Part shown: positions 58,210-64,000 of the stretch, piece after piece | How positions within the stretch are numbered: the stretch's first letter is position 1 | Layout: each line of letters opens with the position of its first letter | Assembly: GCA_040218445.1 (NCBI GenBank) | Contig: JAVJRK010000002.1 | Coordinates: 124,001 to 188,000, forward strand | Length of the DNA stretch: 64,000 nt | Direction of reading: 5' to 3' | DNA from: UBA1479 sp040218445 | Lineage (GTDB): Bacteria > Pseudomonadota > Alphaproteobacteria > Rhodospirillales > Casp-alpha2 | Notes under the pieces: generated by a model | What the model was told of the DNA's origin: nothing | The model's database searches: none | What the model saw: the letters and a program-made list of their open reading frames with translations, nothing else | Made by a program: the position numbers and the translations under genes

Positions 58210-59448
58210 TCAGGCCCCACCGCTCCGCAAGTGATCGAGCAGGCGTGAATCAGGATGGCCGTCCGGCGGCAGACCTTGTTTGGCCTGATAGGCTTTGATC
58301 GCCTGTCGGGTTTGAGAGCCGGCAATCCCGTCCTGCCCCCCGGCATCAAACCCTTTTTCAGTCAGAAGCCGCTGAATTTCCTTCACGTCCGACCTGGATA
58401 AGGATTTGTCATTACTAGGTTTTTTGGCAACGAGCGGCCCTTTGCCGATCAACCGGTCCGCAAGATGCCCCACCGCAAGCGCATACAGGATCGAGCGATT
58501 CCAGATCAGAATGGTGCGATAGTTTTTATAAACAAGGAATGCCGGGCCATCGGCCCCCGCCGGCAACACCAACGACGCTTCGATGTCGACCCCGGGCAAG
58601 TCACGACCATCCGCACGGCGCAGACCTTTGGCCTGCCATTCCTTTAATTTCAATTTGTTACCAAGTCCGCTTAAAGCAAAATCAAAGCCTATTGGCAGGC
58701 GCACCTCGCGCCCCCAGGTCTCTTCCTTGCGCCATCCGGAACGGGACAGATAGTGGGCTGAAGAAGCGAATACGTCAGGCAGGGAGCGCCACAGATCCCG
58801 CCGGCCATCCCCGTCAAAATCAATCGCATAGGCACGATAGGTCGTGGGTATGAACTGCGTGTTTCCCATGGCCCCGGCCCAGGATGCTTTGACGTCGGCG
58901 GGAATGTCCCCCCGGTCAATGATTTCCAAGGCGGCCAGAAGCTGTTCGGAAAAGAATTTGGAGCGCCTGGGATCAAACGCCAAGGTCGCCAGCGAACCGA
59001 TCAAGGGAAACGTGCCGGTGTAATCACCGAAATTGCTTTCAAGCCCCCAGAATGCCACCAGGAACCGGGGCGGAACGCCGTATTTCGCTTCGATCTTCGA
59101 CAACAGGGCGCCGTGGGTTTTCAACATCTCGCGCCCACGCGCGATGCGTTTGTCGGAAATCGTTTTCCCAAGGTATTGCCAGAACGTCATGGTGAATTCC
59201 GGCTGGCGTCGGTCGAGTTCGATTACGCGGGGGATATAGGTCGCCCCCGCCAAGGCATGGTTAATTGTCTTTTTGGTGATGCCTCGGCCGGCGGCTTGAT
59301 CCTTGAAACCCTCGAGCCAGGCTTGAAATTCGGCGGCACTGGGCGGTGTCACCGCATCATCCGGCGCAGCAACGGCCGGGCCGCCGCAAAGGCTAAATAA
59401 CAAGGCACCCATCACTGGCACCGCGAGCCAAAATTGACGTGTCTTCAT
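58210..59448 (-). CDS. mltB: Lytic murein transglycosylase B (GH103) with peptidoglycan-binding domain
   Basis: Cleaves glycan strands of peptidoglycan. 412 residues from ATG 59448, with GAGGAA upstream. Signal peptide, then the GH103 domain: YGVPPRFLVAFWGLESNFGD (catalytic Glu), GAMGNTQFIPTTYRAYAIDF and a WGREVRLPIGFDF stretch. The C-terminus (about 345-410) is a PGBD-type peptidoglycan-binding domain (EIQRLLTEKGFDAGGQDGIA). Adjacent to rlpA on the same strand. Confidence 0.94.
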   Translation of the reverse strand: MKTRQFWLAVPVMGALLFSLCGGPAVAAPDDAVTPPSAAEFQAWLEGFKDQAAGRGITKKTINHALAGATYIPRVIELDRRQPEFTMTFWQYLGKTISDKRIARGREMLKTHGALLSKIEAKYGVPPRFLVAFWGLESNFGDYTGTFPLIGSLATLAFDPRRSKFFSEQLLAALEIIDRGDIPADVKASWAGAMGNTQFIPTTYRAYAIDFDGDGRRDLWRSLPDVFASSAHYLSRSGWRKEETWGREVRLPIGFDFALSGLGNKLKLKEWQAKGLRRADGRDLPGVDIEASLVLPAGADGPAFLVYKNYRTILIWNRSILYALAVGHLADRLIGKGPLVAKKPSNDKSLSRSDVKEIQRLLTEKGFDAGGQDGIAGSQTRQAIKAYQAKQGLPPDGHPDSRLLDHLRSGGA

Positions 59449-59558
59449 GGTTCCTCGAAACCCGGACGGCCGCATCGGCCATTCGGCCTTGTGCCATAGG
59501 CCTATTCGGCCCGCAAGGGCTCGTAGAAAAGCAATCACACGAAGAGCGCCGGCAACAT

Positions 59559-60350
59559 TCAGGGGGCAGGGTAAAGGCTATCCGAACGGTCCATGAAATA
59601 TGCCACCGCCATGCCGAGAAACTCGTGAACGGCCGCATCCAGCATGGACTGTCCGCCTAGGTTTTCCAGGCGAAAGGTCCACCCGCGGGCCGGTACGGTG
59701 ATGTAATCAACCGGATAAGGAATAACCGGCCATCCTTCCTTACGGAACACGCCTACAGCGCGCGGCATATGGCGTGCCGACGTGATCAAAACCCACGGCC
59801 GGCCCGGTTCGATGGTGACAAGCGCCTTGCTGAATTCAGCATTTTCCATCGTGTTGCGTGATTCCGATTCGATGATCACTCGCGACATGTCCAGATTCAG
59901 CAGCTTTGCCAAACTTTCGAAATAATGCCCTTCCTTGGCGTTTTGATCGAACAAATTGCCCGATCCGCCGGTAAAGACCAGGGGAACATCCGGCCGCGCA
60001 TCGCTCAACATGGCGAAAAACAACAGGCGCTCCATACTGCTGTCGACGGCGATTTGCCCCCTCGCCTGGGAAACAAGAGGATCGATGGATCCCCCCAGAA
60101 CGATGATGCCGCCGATGCTTTCCGGAACGGCCGTCAGCTTTGGGAACCGTTCTTCAAGATCACGGATCATCATCTCGCCGACGGGAATGACGGTCACCGC
60201 CCAAAGCCCCAGGAATGTCACCCCGAACAAGGCGAGCCCAATTCGCCGAAATCGGGTCAAGACAAGGACGAGCCCCACCGTCATGCCCAAGAACATCAGG
60301 GCCGACGGTTTCATCAAGAACCAAAGTGTTTTGGACAGAACAAAATACAT
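59559..60350 (-). CDS. YdcF/ElyC-family (DUF218) membrane protein
   Basis: 263 residues. Two N-terminal membrane helices (SALMFLGMTVGLVLVL and LALFGVTFLGLWAVTVIP) precede a DUF218 domain: GGIIVLGGSIDP, VPLVFTGGSGNLFDQNA, ESESRNTMENAEFSKALV and WVLITSARHMPRAVGVFRK. The family includes ElyC, tied to envelope and lipid-carrier metabolism. Upstream of mltB on the same strand; the gap to mltB is 110 bp. Confidence 0.9.
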   Translation of the reverse strand: MYFVLSKTLWFLMKPSALMFLGMTVGLVLVLTRFRRIGLALFGVTFLGLWAVTVIPVGEMMIRDLEERFPKLTAVPESIGGIIVLGGSIDPLVSQARGQIAVDSSMERLLFFAMLSDARPDVPLVFTGGSGNLFDQNAKEGHYFESLAKLLNLDMSRVIIESESRNTMENAEFSKALVTIEPGRPWVLITSARHMPRAVGVFRKEGWPVIPYPVDYITVPARGWTFRLENLGGQSMLDAAVHEFLGMAVAYFMDRSDSLYPAP

Positions 60351-60436
60351 GATCGGGCTTTTACCCTATGGCCATTCGAATGGCACGAGTTTCCCCTTAT
60401 AGGCCAAGAAACGCCCCTCTCCTGCCCCCAGGCATT

Positions 60437-60457
60437 AAAAAAGGCCCCAATGGGACC
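60437..60457 (-). terminator. Rho-independent terminator of the small leftward gene at 60486
   Basis: On the minus strand GGTCCC-ATT-GGGGCC forms a six-pair stem (one G-T pair) followed by six T (A-run 60437-60442). It begins 29 bp past the stop of the 106-residue gene, supporting that gene as real. Confidence 0.75.
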
Positions 60458-60485
60458 CAAGGCAAACACCGGTTCTCGAAGAAGT

Positions 60486-60806
60486 CTACACCTGGATATC
60501 TACAGTTTTTCCATTTCCTGATGAAAAATCAGGAGATTGAAATTCCGTATTCGCGCCAGAGCCTGAAGATTGCTGCTTGCTTTCGGCATCAGCCTGTTTG
60601 GAGGATTTGTTTTCGATGACGGCATCGACAGCGGCATTACGATTGCGGTTTTGCTCTGCCGTCTGAACGACGGCATCGGTTGCATCTTCGCTTCGTTCGG
60701 AAATTTGCTCGGCGGCGTGTTCAAACACGACTTGCCGCACCACAGCCAGATTAAGGGCTGTGAGTGCTGCACTTGTTACCGGCGCTTTCTGTGCCGAACC
60801 AATCAT
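60486..60806 (-). CDS. Small hydrophilic protein of unknown function
   Basis: 106 residues with no signal or membrane segment. The first 35 residues form one possible helix (VTSAALTALNLAVVRQVVFE). The middle is rich in Ala, Asn, Gln, Ser and Glu (looks disordered), and the end is GNGKTVDIQV, a short ending I have seen on other small alphaproteobacterial proteins. AAGGGA lies upstream of the ATG, and a Rho-independent terminator follows. Function unknown; composition differs from neighbours mainly by the Gln/Ser tract. Confidence 0.6.
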   Translation of the reverse strand: MIGSAQKAPVTSAALTALNLAVVRQVVFEHAAEQISERSEDATDAVVQTAEQNRNRNAAVDAVIENKSSKQADAESKQQSSGSGANTEFQSPDFSSGNGKTVDIQV

Positions 60807-61123
60807 CTTAACGCGGTCCCTTCTGAACCTATATCTCGTGCGAGCAAAACACTCTACACCTATGACATTCGTATACTACCAAGGAGCGCAACATATAGCA
60901 ACCCCATCTTGACATTTATTTTCTTTTGTGTGCCCACGCAGATTTCCGCCATTTTTTGTCTTACGCGACCTTCCCGAATTCACTTCGATTTAACTTCACT
61001 CCCAGGTTTTTGGTCTAAATTTCGTCCAATGTGACCAGGGTCACTGAACTCTCCCCTTCTATTAGCGAGACTGCATATGGCAGGACGTCATATGGACGGA
61101 CAGGACGGGACAGGAGGTCTCAA
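60807..61123. other. Divergent intergenic region with a CRP-like palindrome
   Basis: This gap separates the leftward 106-residue gene and the rightward 39-residue gene. GTGACC-AG-GGTCAC (61031-61044) is a perfect inverted repeat that reads TGTGA-N6-TCACT, one mismatch from the CRP/FNR-family consensus. The overlapping short frames show no protein-like composition. Repeated GGACAGGA units lie just before the small gene. Confidence 0.5.
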
Positions 61124-61243
61124 ATGATGACGAGCCGCTCGACCAAATTAATCGGCAGCACATTGGGCGTCATTACAGGTGGCGCCATTGCCGCCATCGG
61201 TTTCATACACGTGATCCAGCATAGCTTGGTTCAACTTTTCTAA
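61124..61243 (+). CDS. 39-residue single-pass membrane peptide
   Basis: The ATG follows GGAGGTCTCAA, the strongest ribosome site in this area, and gives a short basic N-terminus (MMTSRSTK) and one hydrophobic helix (LIGSTLGVITGGAIAAIGFI) ending HVIQHSLVQLF. The longer in-frame opening at 61031 is rejected, since its extra residues come from the repeat-rich leader. No family recognised; small membrane peptides of this size often act as regulators or toxins, which is only a guess here. Confidence 0.55.
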   Translation: MMTSRSTKLIGSTLGVITGGAIAAIGFIHVIQHSLVQLF

Positions 61244-61383
61244 TCCGATCAGGCACGGCCCCGGCTTGTACGCCCTTCCCCGGCGACACCCTCCGCAAGC
61301 CGCAACCGGCCCCGGCAAAAATTCCATCTTCATTTGCTTGACAGCCGCCCACGAAAACGGGAGACATTGGCCGCCTTGATGAA

Positions 61384-61473
61384 GGATGGGTGGCCGAGTG
61401 GTTGAAGGCACTGGTCTTGAAAACCAGCGTGCGTGAAAGCGTACCGTGGGTTCGAATCCCACCCCATCCGCCA
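61384..61473 (+). tRNA. tRNA-Ser (anticodon TGA)
   Basis: A 90-base tRNA with GGATGGG/CCCATCC acceptor arms, anticodon stem CTGGT/ACCAG around CTTGAAA (anticodon TGA), a long variable arm (GCGTGCGTGAAAGCGTACC) as in serine tRNAs, T-loop TTCGAATC and encoded CCA. The DNA to its right is phage-like, so its 3' end is a candidate attachment site. Confidence 0.97.
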
Positions 61474-61598
61474 ACTACATAATAAAATCAATAAGTTATA
61501 GGTAAAAATACGATATACCCGCCATCAAACCCTCCATTGTGAAAATGGTAGGTTTTCGGGCGTGGACTCGCCGCGCGCGGCACCACTACGATACGCCC

Positions 61599-61736
61599 AT
61601 GCGACGGTTCTTATATCTGCTGGCCCGTTTATTGGGCGACGTGAATGCCGTCCGTCGCGGCACGGTCGGCAAACGCATCGCACGGCGCGTTGCCGGGAAA
61701 GCCACGGGGCGGCTGTTGGGGAAGCTGTTTAGGTAG
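61599..61736 (+). CDS. 45-residue basic protein, phage-associated type
   Basis: Short, strongly basic protein: MRRFLYLLARLLGDVNAVRR, then repeated Arg/Lys-Gly units (GKRIARRVAGKATGRLLGKL). Similar small proteins with a GDV..G..RR.G pattern occur in phages and in actinobacteria, as far as I recall. No good ribosome site; an in-frame upstream ATG at 61539 would add 20 residues. It is the first frame after the tRNA and may be part of the element. Confidence 0.45.
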   Translation: MRRFLYLLARLLGDVNAVRRGTVGKRIARRVAGKATGRLLGKLFR

Positions 61737-61747
61737 GGGAAGGAAAC

Positions 61748-62260
61748 ATGGTCGGGAGAAAGCAATCGCATTCTGAGTACGTGCGGAGACGTTATCCAAA
61801 TGACGTTACCAACGGTTCTCTGGTTTTTGCTCCATATGGCCCCGTGTTTCATCCAGCGATCAAATGGGGCGCCGTCGAGGAAGACGGTGACACACTTGAC
61901 GGGCTAGCATTCTTGTGTCCAATCGAGGGCGTCGATCACCCCATTTCAATGCTCCGAAGCCACAAAGATTGGGTCTTGGTCGTGGATCAACCGTGGCATC
62001 TTAGAGCACCTGCGCATCACACCGGGTTCACTAGCGAGGAAACAAACGAACTAAGCAAAAGCGGTTTAGTTTTCGGTGAGTCCACTTATCTGCGTGTCCC
62101 GTTCAACGGCGGTAATGTGAGGTCACGTTGGCAACTGATAGACCTTCAAACAGGCGATTCAAACCTTCAACTAAATGACAACGGGTTGATTTATATTAAA
62201 GGGTGGGACTTGTTCATTGGCTATGAAGAAACGCCGCGTGTTAGTTGGCCTCCTGCCTAA
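61748..62260 (+). CDS. Hypothetical protein of the mobile segment
   Basis: 170 residues starting at ATG 61748, with GGGGAAGGAA just upstream. Soluble, with regular hydrophobic patches (GSLVFAPYGPVFHPAIKWG, WVLVVDQPWHLRAP) that read like a folded domain; no motif or family recognised. Codon use is less GC-rich than the chromosome, consistent with recent acquisition. Function unknown. Confidence 0.6.
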   Translation: MVGRKQSHSEYVRRRYPNDVTNGSLVFAPYGPVFHPAIKWGAVEEDGDTLDGLAFLCPIEGVDHPISMLRSHKDWVLVVDQPWHLRAPAHHTGFTSEETNELSKSGLVFGESTYLRVPFNGGNVRSRWQLIDLQTGDSNLQLNDNGLIYIKGWDLFIGYEETPRVSWPPA

Positions 62261-62321
62261 CCACGATCCACAACGCAAACCGTAGGCGTCATGCCGCACG
62301 ACTGGTGCAGCGAGAACCGAA

Positions 62322-62705
62322 TTAATCGGTCATCCCGAGTTTTTGCATGGCGTAGTATTCGGCAAGTTTCATCCCAACATTTTTAAGAATGCTAAGCGGC
62401 ATGCTCGCGATTTCGCCCGCCGAGAATTTAGATGTGATCGTTTTCCAGACACCTTCCGTTTCGAGGGCATCAACAAAATCATGTCCTTCCCACGAAAGTT
62501 CTTGAACAATAACCGTTGGGTAAGGGGTATCCGATGACCTTGGGGAAACATTGCCCTTCAATAGCCCAGATTCAACTAACATTTCGGCGTGCCTTGCGAC
62601 GACCGCATCATCGTAGCCATCGATGATTAGCCCACGTGGGATCGTGTCGGTGCGAGATTGCACGTCAATCAAGATTTTCCGCACAAGTTCCATATCTCGC
62701 TTCAT
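62322..62705 (-). CDS. DUF2513-like phage protein
   Basis: 127 residues starting MKRDMELVRKILIDVQ, the hallmark of the DUF2513 family found on phages and genomic islands, followed by HAEMLVESGLLKG and a WEGHDFVDALETEGVWKTI stretch. The ATG at 62705 gives the family start; an ATG pair at 62747/62744 with a GAAGGGAAG ribosome site would add about 14 residues, so the true start is uncertain. Lies downstream of the capsid gene on the same strand. Confidence 0.75.
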   Translation of the reverse strand: MKRDMELVRKILIDVQSRTDTIPRGLIIDGYDDAVVARHAEMLVESGLLKGNVSPRSSDTPYPTVIVQELSWEGHDFVDALETEGVWKTITSKFSAGEIASMPLSILKNVGMKLAEYYAMQKLGMTD

Positions 62706-62802
62706 GAGCACCATCCCGAAAGGTTCGGGCGAAACTATAATCATCATGCTTCCCTTCAAAAAGACTTTAGGTCATGAGAAAGCGGAAGTGAGACAGCGAA
62801 AC

Positions 62803-62827
62803 GGGGCGCACTGTTATGGTGCGCCCC
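62803..62827 (-). terminator. Hairpin after the major capsid gene
   Basis: GGGGCGCAC and GTGCGCCCC form a perfect 9-bp stem with a 7-base loop, 11 bp past the capsid stop on the minus strand. The following minus-strand bases (GTTTCG) are only weakly T-rich. Confidence 0.65.
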
Positions 62828-62837
62828 GCCTTTCCAC

Positions 62838-63995
62838 TTAGAGGGTCAAGTCGCCGTAAACCACGGCGGCACTGCGGACAACGGCCAGGTCGCCGCGTTC
62901 CTCCGCCCTGATGGTCACGAGGTTCTTCACGAAGTCGTCGTTGACGTAGCCGATATCGACCTGGGCCTCGGAACGCTGGTAGTACTCGCCCATATTGTCG
63001 GTATCGAGGACCAGCAGCTTACCCGCCGTCATGGCGTTGCTCGGCAGGATCGGCACGTTCCACACCGCCTCGCGGTTCACGCCGGACGGCGCGCCCATGA
63101 TCGGCTGTTCGTTACCGCCCGTTGCCCGAAGGCGCTGGATACTGCGATAGGTCGCCGGGTTCAGCAGGACCAGCGTTGCCATGGCGTCGGCGGTTTCCAA
63201 CTGAGCGATGGCCCGGTTGATGGAGTTGATTCCATCGTCTCCGCTGGTCGGCGAGTACGCCGTGAAGTTGCCCGAGGTCGTGAGCGAGGAAACGATCTTG
63301 GCGTCGGTCTTGACGCGAAGGCCGTAACGGAGTCGACCGTCCAAGATGTTCCCCAGTTGCGCCACGTCGGCCAAGGCTTGATTGCTCGCCTTGATGAAGT
63401 GCGCCGTCGTGCTGAGACGCAGGTCCACGAGTTCGTAAACGATGGACGATTCCGCCTTCGAGGCACCTTCCGTATAGACCAGCGGCGAGCCTGCCGCCTG
63501 GGTAGCGGCGTTATTCGTGAAGCTGGTCTCTTTCGTGTACGCGGCGTGACCGGCCGGCACCGGCACGATACGCAGGAAGTCGAGGATGAACCGGCGGCGT
63601 TCAAGCCCGCCGAAGATCCCCGTTCCGACGACGTTGTGGAAATCGCCGGAGTTGTCGGTCACGGTATTCTTCCGCTCAAGGCCGAACAGTGCCGAAGTTT
63701 TGACTTCGGTCGAGGTGTCGCGGGACTTCTTGGAAGCCACAGCGGCAACGTGTTCATTCTTGACCAACGATGCCGCGATGTTCGGGACCGTCGAGAACGA
63801 CAAACCGCCAAGGCCAGATTCCGCCTGCCGCTGTTCGAGTTCGATCAGGTTGCCTTCAAGCTTCGCGATGGTCGATTTCAGGCCGTCAACGGTTTCAGTA
63901 GTTGCTGAAGCGTGCTGTTCGATAGCGGCCTTGATTTCGTCAAAGCCGTCGCCGCCGTCCGGGGCGTTCTTCGTTTCGAGTTTTCGGATATGCAT
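62838..63995 (-). CDS. HK97-type phage major capsid protein
   Basis: 385 residues. The N-terminal section (about 15-65, IKAAIEQHASATTETVDGLK and KLEGNLIELEQRQAE) is a coiled-coil delta domain that a phage protease normally removes. The body matches the HK97 fold: RRFILDFLRIVPVPAGHAAY, SKAESSIVYELVDLRLSTTA, LGNILDGRLRYGLR and LVLLNPATYRSIQRLRATGG. The ATG at 63995 is five bases from the window edge, so a longer start outside cannot be excluded. Partner protease, portal and terminase genes would lie beyond the edge. Confidence 0.9.
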   Translation of the reverse strand: MHIRKLETKNAPDGGDGFDEIKAAIEQHASATTETVDGLKSTIAKLEGNLIELEQRQAESGLGGLSFSTVPNIAASLVKNEHVAAVASKKSRDTSTEVKTSALFGLERKNTVTDNSGDFHNVVGTGIFGGLERRRFILDFLRIVPVPAGHAAYTKETSFTNNAATQAAGSPLVYTEGASKAESSIVYELVDLRLSTTAHFIKASNQALADVAQLGNILDGRLRYGLRVKTDAKIVSSLTTSGNFTAYSPTSGDDGINSINRAIAQLETADAMATLVLLNPATYRSIQRLRATGGNEQPIMGAPSGVNREAVWNVPILPSNAMTAGKLLVLDTDNMGEYYQRSEAQVDIGYVNDDFVKNLVTIRAEERGDLAVVRSAAVVYGDLTL

Positions 63996-64000
63996 TGTTC

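Larger units (their letters stand above)
61474..64000. mobile_element. Prophage or phage-satellite segment beside tRNA-Ser (right part outside window)
   Basis: From the tRNA-Ser 3' end rightward the DNA is visibly AT-richer up to about 62.8 kb and contains only orphan genes, a DUF2513-like gene and an HK97-type major capsid gene running toward the tRNA. No integrase, tail, portal or terminase gene lies inside the window. Between the capsid gene and the tRNA there are no head-tail connector or tail genes, so this is either a decayed prophage or a capsid-carrying satellite. Confidence 0.65.

Noticed and set aside
60570..61034. 154-codon rightward open frame with Cys- and Phe-rich translation
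   Set aside because: It overlaps the leftward small gene antisense and continues into the intergenic region without a ribosome site; no domain is recognisable.
61031..61123. Longer N-terminus for the 39-residue peptide
   Set aside because: The extra part is encoded by the repeat-rich leader and by the CRP-like palindrome; the strong ribosome site is at the downstream ATG.

Overview
The window is high-GC chromosomal DNA from an alphaproteobacterium, most likely a Rhodospirillales-type (Rhodospirillaceae-like) organism. This rests on gene content and order: dusB-ntrB-ntrC-ntrY-ntrX-trkA-hfq-hflX, yceD-rpmF-plsX-fabH-ihfA-merR followed by tRNA-Pro, a fused ispDF, fused isobutyryl-CoA mutase (icmF), glyA-nrdR-ribD-ribE-ribB-ribH-nusB-thiL, a membrane pyrophosphatase, and a CBP3-type cytochrome bc1 chaperone. 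No species can be named from the sequence alone.

Layout. 1-4 kb: a penicillin-acylase-family gene cut by the left edge, divergent from a CaiB/BaiF CoA-transferase and an alpha/beta hydrolase. 4-9.5 kb: cheW, hemB, and icmF behind a perfect 18-bp palindrome. 9.6-19.9 kb: rpiB, glyA, nrdR, the riboflavin genes, nusB, thiL, a FliL-like membrane protein and hppA, closed by a strong terminator. 19.9-25.2 kb: bamE, then a rightward run of envelope, lipid and translation genes ending at tRNA-Pro(GGG). 25.5-30.3 kb: small single genes, a receiver protein lacking its phospho-acceptor Asp, ispDF and a CcsA-like membrane protein. 30.3-41.4 kb: the nitrogen-regulation and RNA-chaperone cluster. 41.5-45.7 kb: small metabolic and housekeeping genes. 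45.7-50.6 kb: an accessory catabolic-looking cluster (class III aminotransferase and a stand-alone dimethylformamidase-large-subunit-like protein, divergent from an RpiR regulator, then a VOC protein). 50.7-60.4 kb: a mainly leftward block of housekeeping and cell-wall genes (metal hydrolases, metG, holB, tmk, dacF-like, rlpA, mltB, ydcF). 60.4-61.5 kb: two small unknown genes and tRNA-Ser(TGA). 61.5-64 kb: foreign-looking DNA next to the tRNA, with short orphan genes, a DUF2513-like gene and an HK97-type major capsid gene at the right edge.

How the genes work together. The ntr block couples nitrogen sensing (NtrB/C), a second membrane sensor pair (NtrY/X), potassium uptake (TrkA) and Hfq/HflX. 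The riboflavin genes form a short overlapping operon. The amide/aminotransferase cluster looks like a small regulated pathway of unknown substrate. The most unusual material is the capsid-bearing element beside tRNA-Ser, which shows no tail genes on its visible side, the orphan degenerate receiver protein, the stand-alone DMFase-like cluster, and several palindromic or structured non-coding segments. I saw no CRISPR array, complete insertion sequence or replication origin.
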